Source of the DNA: Nitrospirota bacterium
GTDB lineage: Bacteria > Nitrospirota > Thermodesulfovibrionia > Thermodesulfovibrionales > UBA1546
Assembly: GCA_016208915.1 (NCBI GenBank)
Contig: JACQXE010000024.1
Location: 1-52,193, forward strand
DNA length: 52,193 nt
Reading direction: 5' to 3'
Made by a program: the position numbers and the translations under genes. Shown here piece by piece: positions 26,269-33,729 of the stretch (positions are counted from its first letter, which is position 1; each line of letters begins with the position of its first letter). The notes under the pieces were generated by a model. The model searched no databases, was not told the DNA's origin, and was given only the letters and a program-made list of their open reading frames with translations.

Positions 26269-27537
26269 CTATTCTCCCTTCTCATTCAACCCATACAGTT
26301 TTTTTATTGTAGCAATGAGGACGTCCTTATCTTCTGAGTCTTCTTTTAACGCAGTAGTCGGGGGATGGATAAGTTTATTTACAAGCGCATTTGCCATGTA
26401 TTCAACAGCGCTTTTTTCTTTTTCACCGAGTACGGGAAACTTATTCAGTAGTTTTTCAATCTCTTCTTTCTTAATCAGGTCTGCTTTTTCTCTCAGTGCA
26501 ACAATGGTCGGGACAGCATCGAGCGATGACTGCCATCTCTGAAAAGTCTCTATCTCCTCGGCAATTATCCCTTCCGCCTTTTCAGCTTCTTTCTGCCTCT
26601 CAAGCTTGTTCGAATCAACAACGCCCTGAAGGTCATCAACATCATAGAGATAGACATTGTCAATGTCGTTTATCGCAGGGTCTATGTTGCGTGGAACTGA
26701 TATATCAATGATAAAAACAGGCTTATGCTTCCTTTCTTTCATGACCTTCTGCATCTGTTCCTTCATGAGCACGTATGTTGGTGCGCCTGTCGAGCATATT
26801 ACGATATCAGTATTTGTCATTTCGTGGATGAATTCTTCGAATCTCACAGCGCGGCCGTTGAACTCCTGTGCAAGATTACATCCTGTCTCGTATGTCCTGT
26901 TTGCAACCACAACATCCTTTACGCCGTTATTCATTAGATGCCTTGCTGCAAGTTCTGCCATCTCGCCTGCTCCAAGCAGCATGAATGATTTTGTCGAAAG
27001 GTCTTCGAATATCTTTTTTGCAAGCTCAACAGCAGCAAAGCCGATTGATACTGCATTTTCAGCTATCTTGGTCTCTGTTCTCACCCGTTTTGCAACTGAT
27101 ATAGCTTTTTTCATAAGCTTGTTGAGAAGAATGCCTGTTGTTTTTTTCCGGAGTGCAAACTCGAAGGCATCTTTTAGCTGTCCGAGTATCTGAGGTTCAC
27201 CCACAACCATGGAGTCGAGGCTTGACGCAACCCTGAAGAGATGTCTGACAGCAGTTACGTTCTCATATGTGTAAAGTGATTTTTCGATAGCGTTTCTGTC
27301 GAGACTGTGAAACTCAGAGAGAAAGTCCTTTATCGACTCATATGCCTTTGCCGGATTCTTTACATTTGTATAAAGCTCAACCCTGTTGCATGTTGAGAGT
27401 ATTACAGTCTCTTTTATCTCGGGAATCGTTGCAATCCTTTGAAGCCCATCTTCAAGCTTTGGACCGTTGAAGGCGAGCTTCTCCCTGACATCTATATCAG
27501 CAGTTTTATGATTAAGTCCTACAACAAAGATGTTCAT
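26269..27537 (-). CDS. hemA: Glutamyl-tRNA reductase
   Basis: Reduces glutamyl-tRNA to glutamate-1-semialdehyde, the entry step to heme and corrin. It is 422 residues. STCNRVELY holds the catalytic Cys at about residue 50; SSLDSMVVGEPQILGQLK is the signature, LLGAGEMAELAARHL the NADPH site, and a dimerisation helix bundle ends the protein. Its ATG overlaps the ccsB stop (ATGA), so it is the last gene of the long minus-strand operon. It converges on pbpC with a 12-base gap. Confidence 0.95.
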   Translation of the reverse strand: MNIFVVGLNHKTADIDVREKLAFNGPKLEDGLQRIATIPEIKETVILSTCNRVELYTNVKNPAKAYESIKDFLSEFHSLDRNAIEKSLYTYENVTAVRHLFRVASSLDSMVVGEPQILGQLKDAFEFALRKKTTGILLNKLMKKAISVAKRVRTETKIAENAVSIGFAAVELAKKIFEDLSTKSFMLLGAGEMAELAARHLMNNGVKDVVVANRTYETGCNLAQEFNGRAVRFEEFIHEMTNTDIVICSTGAPTYVLMKEQMQKVMKERKHKPVFIIDISVPRNIDPAINDIDNVYLYDVDDLQGVVDSNKLERQKEAEKAEGIIAEEIETFQRWQSSLDAVPTIVALREKADLIKKEEIEKLLNKFPVLGEKEKSAVEYMANALVNKLIHPPTTALKEDSEDKDVLIATIKKLYGLNEKGE

Positions 27538-28349
27538 AGGAACACGTGAAGACCTTTTTTGAGCATTTTAATACCGAAAAATGCAATCAGGATTGTAATA
27601 AATCCTAATATGGACAATATGGCAGCCCTTTTTCCTCTCCAGCCTGACATAAGCCTTGCATGAAGCACAGTAGCGTATATGAGCCATGTGATCAGTGACC
27701 ATACCTCGCGCGGATCCCATCTCCAGTAGCTTCCCCAGGCGCTCTCTGCCCATAGAGCACCTGTTATTATTGCGAGTGTGAAGAGAGGGAATCCGATTGT
27801 TATCAGTCTGTAATTTATCTCATCAAGGCTCTGAATGCTTGGGAGTCTCTGAAATAAGCCGCTCGGATGTTTTGATTTCAGGTAGTGTTCCTGAACAAGG
27901 TACATAATCCCCACGCCGAATGCCATTGCAAATGCAGCATTACCAAGGAATGCAAGAAGTGTATGGATTCCAAACCAGTTGCTCTGGAGAACAGGGCTGA
28001 GAGGTTTTATTTCGCGGGAAAGCATGGAAGAGGAAAGCATCAGGATGAATATAATAGGCATTATGAATGAACCTAATAGACCTACCTTATCCCTGAACTC
28101 GAGGATGAGGAATAGAAGGACTATGCACCATGAAAAGAATGAGGTTGCCTCATGGGGGTTTGATATCGGGATATGGCCTGCAACTGCATATCTGTAAATG
28201 ATGCTGACAGTATGGAGGAAAAAGCCGAAGACAACGAGCAGCAGCATTATCTTTGCTGTTGTTTTTGTTCCTTTGAAGAGTTCAATAGTTGCGATTATTG
28301 TTGCTGCAAAATAAAACGTGAGTGCAAGTTCAAAAGAAAGGACTCCCAT
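27534..28349 (-). CDS. ccsB: Cytochrome c biogenesis protein, CcsB/HemX type
   Basis: A multi-pass membrane protein of about eight helices in the heme-handling CcsA/CcsB/HemX family. The tryptophan-rich WWD-type motif WAESAWGSYWRWDPREVWSL sits before the last two helices and binds heme for attachment to c-type cytochromes. I chose the ATG at 28349 (271 residues), because it overlaps the stop of the small upstream gene (TGATG) and gives MGVLSFELALTF; a TTG nine bases earlier is also open. Location directly before hemA is common for HemX/CcsA relatives. Whether it works in cytochrome c assembly or controls GluTR level cannot be told here. Confidence 0.85.
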   Translation of the reverse strand: MGVLSFELALTFYFAATIIATIELFKGTKTTAKIMLLLVVFGFFLHTVSIIYRYAVAGHIPISNPHEATSFFSWCIVLLFLILEFRDKVGLLGSFIMPIIFILMLSSSMLSREIKPLSPVLQSNWFGIHTLLAFLGNAAFAMAFGVGIMYLVQEHYLKSKHPSGLFQRLPSIQSLDEINYRLITIGFPLFTLAIITGALWAESAWGSYWRWDPREVWSLITWLIYATVLHARLMSGWRGKRAAILSILGFITILIAFFGIKMLKKGLHVFL

Positions 28350-28522
28350 CAGAAACAACCGAGCTGACAGGTTATTATTTTTATATTAAGTCTGTCAGCA
28401 GCCTTTCCAACGGTTTTATATGAAACACCAAGACTTTCTGCAACCATCCTTGCATTAGAGCAGGAGATCTTACCCCTGACAGCTTTTTTTTTCACTTCCT
28501 TCTCCAAATCGCTACCTTTCAT
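28349..28522 (-). CDS. Small conserved 57-residue protein, helix-turn-helix-like, ending CQLGCF
   Basis: A 57-residue protein: MKGSDLEKEVKKKAVRG, then ISCSNARMVAESLGVSYKTVGKA (quoted in part as ISCSNARMVAES and LGVSYKTVG), then AADRLNIKIITCQLGCF. The middle resembles a helix-turn-helix. The C-terminal CQLGCF with a Cys pair, and a third Cys at 21, suggest metal or cluster binding. Its ATG overlaps the mobB stop (ATGA) and its stop overlaps the ccsB start (TGATG), so it is coupled on both sides and surely translated. I remember similar short proteins ending QLGCF in Geobacter-like genomes, without a known function. The molybdopterin neighbour hints at a molybdenum or tungsten link. Confidence 0.8.
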   Translation of the reverse strand: MKGSDLEKEVKKKAVRGKISCSNARMVAESLGVSYKTVGKAADRLNIKIITCQLGCF

Positions 28523-29136
28523 TTCATAATCTCATCTATGTAAGTTATGCATTCAGAAAATCCTGACAGAGACGGGATTGAGACCTTAAATCTTTTTGAG
28601 CGTTCAGGAAGTTTTATCCCGGGTTCCTCTTGAAATAATATTATATCTGCCATTTCAATGACCTTCATGGCGCTGTTTTTCAGAGATTGAAGATCCCTCC
28701 CAACTATAAATATTACTATATCAGGGTTTAAAAACTCAATCGCGCTGTTGCCCTCTATGAGTATTCCCCCAAGATGTGATAGCCTGTCGAGGGCTAAGGG
28801 AAGGACTTCTCTAACTTCTTCAGGCGGTGTTTGCACCCACAGCACCTCTTCTGCGCCTGCAGTCAGAAGCCTTTCTGTATCTTTGTCCTTCAGTCTTAAT
28901 ATTTCAGGGTCGTCTGTTATGGATGAGTAGAAGGCTGTTTTTGTATATTTGATTGCGCCCCAACCTTTATTAGTTGCAAGTTGCTCTCCTCGGCGAGTCG
29001 CCAGAGGCGACAAGTTGCAAGCGAGGAGTGATTTTTGAGAAATAAGGTGTTGCAGGAGTGCAACTGCGACAGTGGTTTTGCCTGCGCCGCTATGGCTTCC
29101 ACCTATGCCTATAAGGAAGGGCTTTCTTGTTTCCAT
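28519..29136 (-). CDS. mobB: Molybdopterin-guanine dinucleotide biosynthesis protein B-like GTPase
   Basis: A 205-residue P-loop NTPase. The Walker A motif is GIGGSHSGAGKTTVAV (residues about 10-25). GWGAIKYTKT matches the AIKxT segment of MobB, which helps MobA form the guanine dinucleotide molybdenum or tungsten cofactor. LIEGNSAIEFLNPDIVIFIVG is the Walker B-like strand. Between LIS and GWGAIKY it has an extended loop (QKSLLACNLSPLATRRGEQL...), which is repeat-derived. It overlaps ybeY by 28 bases and the small protein by four. A tungstate transporter is 6 kb away. A related dethiobiotin synthetase fold is a less likely reading. Confidence 0.75.
   Translation of the reverse strand: METRKPFLIGIGGSHSGAGKTTVAVALLQHLISQKSLLACNLSPLATRRGEQLATNKGWGAIKYTKTAFYSSITDDPEILRLKDKDTERLLTAGAEEVLWVQTPPEEVREVLPLALDRLSHLGGILIEGNSAIEFLNPDIVIFIVGRDLQSLKNSAMKVIEMADIILFQEEPGIKLPERSKRFKVSIPSLSGFSECITYIDEIMK
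28972..29028. repeat. Inverted 'agttgcaagttgc / gcgagg' repeat in mobB
   Basis: AGTTGCAAGTTGCTCTCCTC and CGACAAGTTGCAAGCGAGG flank a GGCGAGTCGCCAGAGGCGAC centre. It codes the extra loop of MobB in frame. Confidence 0.7.
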
Positions 29137-29648
29137 ATCTTTGTCAAAAGCTCTCTTTCCTTTTCTCTCATTTTCTTTGCAGAGTATCCGCTTCTCTCAT
29201 GGGCGTACCCAATCAGGTGGAGTATCCCATGCACAAGAAGCCATCTTAATTCATCTCTGAATGAAAACTTATGCTCTTCAGCCTGTCTTTTTGCCGCCTG
29301 AAGATTTATGACAATGTCGCCCAAAATAAGTGACGAGTGACAAGTGACGAGCGAGGATTTTTTAGCTGAATGCCGAATGCTGAACGCTGAAGGCTTATGC
29401 TGCGGGAAGGAGAGTACATCAGTGGTCTTGTCTATACCACGATATGCAGAGTTCAGGACTCTCATCATGCCGTCATTCACAAGGAGAATGCTGAGTTCAG
29501 TTTCTTTAAGCCCGAGCAGTCTTAGAGCCCTTTTTGAATCACTCGCTATTTTTTGGGAATCTATTTTGATCAGTCGTTGCTGGTTTTTTATTGATACTGT
29601 CATTGTTTTGCGGGACCAATTGTTTTTCTCCGTTAATCCCCTTTTCAT
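29109..29648 (-). CDS. ybeY: Endoribonuclease YbeY
   Basis: A zinc-dependent RNase for 16S rRNA 3' processing. The metal motif HGILHLIGYAHERSG is complete. SILLVNDGMMRVLNSAYRGIDKTTDVLSFPQ and LGDIVINLQAAKRQA are also family motifs. Between LSFPQ and LGDIVI there are about 25 extra residues (HKPSAFSIRHSAKKSSLVTCHSSLI), coded by two back-to-back repeats; normal YbeY has a short loop there. The start is uncertain: ATG 29648 has AAGGA six bases before it, while ATG 29603 (MTVSIKNQQ) fits the usual N-terminus. The gene overlaps its upstream neighbour by about 65-110 bases and mobB downstream by 28. Confidence 0.88.
   Translation of the reverse strand: MKRGLTEKNNWSRKTMTVSIKNQQRLIKIDSQKIASDSKRALRLLGLKETELSILLVNDGMMRVLNSAYRGIDKTTDVLSFPQHKPSAFSIRHSAKKSSLVTCHSSLILGDIVINLQAAKRQAEEHKFSFRDELRWLLVHGILHLIGYAHERSGYSAKKMREKERELLTKIWKQESPSL
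29327..29356. repeat. 'agtgacgagtgac' repeat in ybeY
   Basis: Tandem-like units AAGTGACGAGTGACAAGTGA coding (on minus) SSLVTCHSSL. Same family as the cbiH break at 2461-2549, which codes SSLVTRYSSL. Confidence 0.85.
29364..29393. repeat. 'gctgaatgccgaatgctgaa' repeat in ybeY
   Basis: Imperfect GCTGAATGC units, coding (minus) AFSIRHSA. It adjoins the previous repeat with an eight-base gap, giving a compound insert in frame. Confidence 0.8.
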
Positions 29649-31104
29649 TGTTTCCTTCTGCCGCCTGGTTTGTTTCTGCATTGAAATCAAAGCCCGGGTA
29701 GTCTATCCTTTTGTGCAATATGCCTGTCAATATATATGAAAAGCGCCTTTTTATCTCGGATATGTCTTTGAGCGTCAGCTCGCACTCATCGAGCTGACCG
29801 TCAAGAAAGATGTGATTTATTATCCTGTCAACAAGCGCGGCAATTCTCGCAGGCGTTACATCATGCAGAACTCTTGATGCTGCCTCAACAGCGTCAGCCA
29901 TCATAACCAGCGCTGTTATGCGCGTCTGGGGTTTTGGCCCCGGATATCTGTACTCCTCTTCAGTAGGCCTGTTTTCACCTTCCTGTACCTTTGCCTTCTG
30001 ATAAAAATAGGCCATAAGTCCTGTTCCATGATGCTGTTGTATGATATCAATCAGCGGTTCTGGAAGTTTGTACTGCCTGGCAAACTCTACCCCTTCTTTC
30101 ACGTGTGATGCGATAATCATGCTGCTCATGTGCGGGGTGAGCTTGTCATGCTTGCTGAGAGAACCACTCTGGTTTTCAACAAAATATTCAGGCATCTTTA
30201 TCTTTCCTATGTCATGGTAATAAGCGCTGACTCTGGCGAGCAGAGGATTAACGCCTATTGTTTCTGCTGCAGATTCAACAAGATTGCCAACAATCACGCT
30301 GTGGTGATAGGTCCCTGGAGCGGCTATCATAAGGTTTTTCATCAAGGGCTGTTCTAAATCGAGGAGCTCAAGGAGGCTTATGTCTGTAGTGACTTTAAAC
30401 ATGTATTCAAGGATAGGAAGTATCACTGAAACAATAGCGATTACGCTCAGGCCTGAGAGCAGGGCAAATACTACAGATGGGGCAGCAACTACAGATATAA
30501 ATTCTCCTGCAAAAAGAAGAAGAATGCCTGCTGTTATGGCGTTCGCTATGCCAACGTAAAAACCGCCTCTCAGGATGGCTGAACGCTTTTTGCATCTTAT
30601 GACGCTGAATGCGGCTGTAAGGCTTCCGACAAAGGCATAGAAAGGATACATTGCATCATTAAGCCAGAGGCCGCTCAGGAGGCTTACAATAAAAGAAAAT
30701 ACAATTGCTGTATGGAAGTCGAATAAAAGTGTGACCAGCATTGCGCCTGCAGGTATCGGTATTCCGAATAATGTGCTTTTAAGTGGTATGGATCCGAGCC
30801 CTCTTGCGAGGTTTGTGAGTAAATATTCAAAAAATCTTCCAATGAGCAGGGTGCTTACAATCATGAAACCGAGGAGTACGAGCATGTTGTAGTTTTTCAG
30901 ATAAGATGGTTTGTACCTGAGTATGTCCCTGTACAGGATAATCAGGAGGATACATGTCATGAGGAACCCGCCGAGGAGATATTCGACTCCTGTTTTTTGC
31001 TGTATAGAAATGGCGGACAGGAAACCGAATACAATCAGCAGGGAATACTTTTTGGCGTCAACCTTCTTAATTGCTTTTGGAATCTTCTGCATTACGTTTT
31101 TCAT
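29539..31104 (-). CDS. 7TM-HD (HDIG) membrane phosphodiesterase, PgpH-like
   Basis: A 521-residue protein with about seven to eight membrane helices (residues about 20-260) and a C-terminal HD domain. PGTYHHSVIVGNL gives the first His and SAYYHDIGKIKMPEYF the HD pair; HHGTGLMAYFY and MMADAVEAASR complete the site. This family includes PgpH, which degrades cyclic-di-AMP. It lacks the large extracellular N-terminal sensor domain of classical PgpH. The gene sits in the conserved phoH-pgpH-ybeY order and overlaps phoH by 38 bases. The C-terminal tail (after RIDYPGFDF) is unusually long, polar and overlaps ybeY. The substrate is inferred from family. Confidence 0.85.
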   Translation of the reverse strand: MKNVMQKIPKAIKKVDAKKYSLLIVFGFLSAISIQQKTGVEYLLGGFLMTCILLIILYRDILRYKPSYLKNYNMLVLLGFMIVSTLLIGRFFEYLLTNLARGLGSIPLKSTLFGIPIPAGAMLVTLLFDFHTAIVFSFIVSLLSGLWLNDAMYPFYAFVGSLTAAFSVIRCKKRSAILRGGFYVGIANAITAGILLLFAGEFISVVAAPSVVFALLSGLSVIAIVSVILPILEYMFKVTTDISLLELLDLEQPLMKNLMIAAPGTYHHSVIVGNLVESAAETIGVNPLLARVSAYYHDIGKIKMPEYFVENQSGSLSKHDKLTPHMSSMIIASHVKEGVEFARQYKLPEPLIDIIQQHHGTGLMAYFYQKAKVQEGENRPTEEEYRYPGPKPQTRITALVMMADAVEAASRVLHDVTPARIAALVDRIINHIFLDGQLDECELTLKDISEIKRRFSYILTGILHKRIDYPGFDFNAETNQAAEGNNEKGINGEKQLVPQNNDSINKKPATTDQNRFPKNSE

Positions 31105-32044
31105 ATTTCTCGTACGCCCTTATTATTTCCTGAACAAGTTTATGTCTTACAACATCCCTTTCAGAGAAATATACAACCTTTATACCGCTGATGTCACTTA
31201 ATATCTTATCTGCCTCAACAAGACCTGAGGCCTTTCCTATCGGCAGGTCTATCTGGGTTATGTCTCCTGTAATTACTGTCTTAGAGTTAAAGCCGAGCCT
31301 TGTAAGGTACATCTTCATTTGCTCAGATGTTGTATTCTGAGCCTCATCAAGTATTATAAATGAATCATTCAATGTCCTGCCCCGCATAAAAGCCAGTGGC
31401 GCAATCTCTATAATGCCGCGCTCAATAAATTTGCCTGCCTTTTCAGCCTCTATCATATCGAAGAGCGCATCATAAAGGGGTCTGAGATAGGGGTTAATCT
31501 TGTCATGCATGTCGCCAGGTAGAAAACCGAGTCTCTCACCTGCCTCGACAGCAGGCCTTGCAAGTACTATTCGGCTTGCCTGTTTTTTCAGAAGTGCATT
31601 TATTGCCATCGCCATTGCCAGATATGTCTTGCCTGTGCCTGCTGGCCCTATCCCTATCACTATGTCATAATTTCTTATTGCCTCGATGTACTGTCTCTGG
31701 GTATCTGTCTTGGGTATTATAAATCTCTTCTTGGATGATACAGGTATATTGTTAAGAAACAAGTCCTTAATAGATGTATCATGGCCCTCTGCTATTGATT
31801 TTATGGCATAGCGTATATCTTCAGGTTTTAAGAGATAGCCTTCTGAGCTTATAAAGCGCAGTTCATTAATAAGCTCCTCTGCTTTTTCAGAGGGCTCTTG
31901 TTCGCCATGGATAAGCACCTTGTTGCCTCTGAAACTTACAGTGATCCCGAATGCCTCTTCTATAAGCTTCAGGTTTTTATCGAACCCGCTGTAAAGGAAG
32001 GCAAGTTCCTTATCACCGTCGAATTCTATCTCTTTTGTTACCGT
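31067..32044 (-). CDS. phoH: PhoH-family ATPase, apparently using an ACG start codon
   Basis: An ATP-binding protein of the PhoH (PhoL) family: IGIGPAGTGKTYLAMAM is Walker A, FIILDEAQNTT Walker B, VITGDITQIDLP follows. The first normal start codon (GTG, 31918) would remove a well-formed N-terminal KH-like domain. The frame is open upstream to a TAA and reads TKEIEFDGDKELAFLYSGFD and NLKLIEEAFGITVSFRGNKV, a good match to this domain. In that stretch there is no ATG, GTG or TTG. The only plausible start is ACG at 32044-32042, with AGGAG five bases upstream. That gives 325 residues, normal for the family. A C/T sequencing error (CCATGG) is the alternative. It overlaps the SPOR gene by seven bases. 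Confidence 0.85.
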   Translation of the reverse strand, partial: TVTKEIEFDGDKELAFLYSGFDKNLKLIEEAFGITVSFRGNKVLIHGEQEPSEKAEELINELRFISSEGYLLKPEDIRYAIKSIAEGHDTSIKDLFLNNIPVSSKKRFIIPKTDTQRQYIEAIRNYDIVIGIGPAGTGKTYLAMAMAINALLKKQASRIVLARPAVEAGERLGFLPGDMHDKINPYLRPLYDALFDMIEAEKAGKFIERGIIEIAPLAFMRGRTLNDSFIILDEAQNTTSEQMKMYLTRLGFNSKTVITGDITQIDLPIGKASGLVEADKILSDISGIKVVYFSERDVVRHKLVQEIIRAYEKYEKRNAEDSKSN

Positions 32045-32688
32045 GGCTTCTCCTGTTTAGGGGCATGGTAAGGAACATTGTCCTTTTCATGCATTCCTTC
32101 ATTTTTGAATGTTACAAAGGCCTTTAGCCCGTCTTTGTTTTTAAGCTTTATCGCAAGAACCTCTGCATCCTTTTTGCTTGCAAATTCACCTGTCCTTACC
32201 TTGAAAACCTTTGAATTTCTTGCAGTTGACTGTTTTATATATGCCTCATACCCTTTTTTTTTGAGCGTATTCTCGAGTTCCTCAGCATCGGCTGAGCTTT
32301 TAAAAGCGCCCACCTGAACTGTATATATGACTGCGGCCTGTGGAATTATTTCTTTTTTGGGTTCTGATTTTGGTTCTGATGTCTTTGTCTTTGGTTCTGA
32401 GGCTTTCTGCTCTTTCTCCATTTCTATTTGTTGGGGCACTGAAGCAGATTGAGGTTGATTATCCTGCAGCGCCTGTTCCCGCACAGCAGGAGATTTTTCC
32501 TGTTGCGGTTCAGTTTCAGGAGTAGGGGCTGGTGTAATTATCTGGGTAGAAGAAGGAAGTTCGTTTGATACGCTTTTCCCAACGAAATAACCGAGGCTGA
32601 AACTTAGAGAGGAAGTTATCACAACTATTAATATGATTATTTTTCTGCCAGGCATGGATTTCTTAAAATTTCCCCTTGAAACTGACAT
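32038..32688 (-). CDS. SPOR-domain membrane protein
   Basis: A 216-residue protein with one N-terminal membrane helix (about residues 17-36, IIILIVVITSSLSFSLGYFVG), a Pro/Gln/Glu/Lys-rich linker (about 50-115) and a C-terminal SPOR domain that binds denuded glycan strands, often at the septum. YTVQVGAFKSSADAEELENTL, KGYEAYI, FKVRTGEFASKKDAEVLA are typical. It is upstream of phoH, whose ribosome-binding site lies in its last codons. The gene starts four bases from the queA stop. A cell-division or wall role is inferred from the domain. Confidence 0.88.
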   Translation of the reverse strand: MSVSRGNFKKSMPGRKIIILIVVITSSLSFSLGYFVGKSVSNELPSSTQIITPAPTPETEPQQEKSPAVREQALQDNQPQSASVPQQIEMEKEQKASEPKTKTSEPKSEPKKEIIPQAAVIYTVQVGAFKSSADAEELENTLKKKGYEAYIKQSTARNSKVFKVRTGEFASKKDAEVLAIKLKNKDGLKAFVTFKNEGMHEKDNVPYHAPKQEKPR

Positions 32689-32691
32689 GTT

Positions 32692-33729
32692 TCATAAAAT
32701 AAGCATAGCATCACCATAAGAGAAAAATCTATATTTATGGGCTATTGCTTCATTATACGCCTTCATGAGGTTTTTGGGGCCGCAAAGGGCAGAGGTCAGC
32801 AGAAGCGGGGTCGAATGCGGAAGGTGAAAATTTGTAACCAGCGAATCAATAACATTGAACTTATATCCAGGATAAATGAATATGTTTGTATAGCCACAGA
32901 TCACTCCATTATGCCTGACACCCGAAGGAACAATTGGCCCATTGCTGGCCGATGACCATTGACCGCTTGAATTACCTTCTACTGCTCTTGTTGTAGTAGT
33001 GCCGACAGCAATAATTTTTCTGCCGGAATCCTTTGCTGCTTTTATTTCTTTTATGATATCAGAACTTATTTCAAAGTATTCGGAGTCCATAGAATGTTCC
33101 TCAGGTCTGTTTGTCCTGACCGGTTTGAATGTGCCGATGCCCACATGAAGGGTTATATATCTGACTGCCACACCCTTATCTTTTATCTGGTCTATCAGGT
33201 CTCCGGTAAAATGAAACCCTGCAGTCGGCGCTGCAATCGAGCCTTCATTTGACGCATAGACTGTCTGGTACCATTCCTTGTCCATAGGATTAGGCCTTCG
33301 TTTTATGTACGGAGGCAGGGGCATGTCTCCATGTCTCCGTACATTTTCCATGAAATCACCCGAATAGCTGAAACGTGCAATTCTGCCTTCTGATATCTCT
33401 GCTGAAAAGTTTTCTGATATGGTTATTATCCCGCTGTATTTTTTCCGGGATAGTATTTCCCATGTATCAGGGCATATCTCTTTTATAAGGAGAAACTCTA
33501 TCTTTCCTCCTGTTGGTTTAATGCCTGTAAGCCTTGCAGGGAATACCCTCGTATTGTTCAGAATAAGCATGTCCCTTTTGTTGAGGTATTCAGGAAGATT
33601 ATAGAATCGTGTGTGTTCTATCCTGCCGTCTTTGTGGAGCACCAGAAGCCTTGAATGATCTCTTTTCCCAGAAGGCTTTTTTGCAATCAGCGTTTCTGGA
33701 AGGTAGAAATCAAGATCAGCGACCTTCAT
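32692..33729 (-). CDS. queA: tRNA preQ1(34) S-adenosylmethionine ribosyltransferase-isomerase
   Basis: Transfers ribosyl from SAM to preQ1-tRNA to form epoxyqueuosine. It is 345 residues: FYLPETLIAKKPSGKRDHSRLLVL at the start (quoted up to FYLPETLIAKKP), LNNTRVFPARLTG, AAPTAGFHF, HVGIGTFKPVR and YRFFSYGDAMLIL at the end. After VGTTTTRAVEG there is an extra loop (SSGQWSSASNGPIVPSGVRH), partly repeat-derived, before GYTNIFIYPG. It overlaps the spoIID-like gene by 14 bases. queH, the last step of the pathway, is two genes upstream. Confidence 0.95.
   Translation of the reverse strand: MKVADLDFYLPETLIAKKPSGKRDHSRLLVLHKDGRIEHTRFYNLPEYLNKRDMLILNNTRVFPARLTGIKPTGGKIEFLLIKEICPDTWEILSRKKYSGIITISENFSAEISEGRIARFSYSGDFMENVRRHGDMPLPPYIKRRPNPMDKEWYQTVYASNEGSIAAPTAGFHFTGDLIDQIKDKGVAVRYITLHVGIGTFKPVRTNRPEEHSMDSEYFEISSDIIKEIKAAKDSGRKIIAVGTTTTRAVEGNSSGQWSSASNGPIVPSGVRHNGVICGYTNIFIYPGYKFNVIDSLVTNFHLPHSTPLLLTSALCGPKNLMKAYNEAIAHKYRFFSYGDAMLIL
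32935..32970. repeat. Short repeat-like insert in queA
   Basis: GGCCCATTGCTGGCCGATGA and CCATTGACCGCTTG are degenerate units of a TGGCCA/TGACCA repeat, coding QWSSASNGP in frame. The unit structure is weak. Confidence 0.5.
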
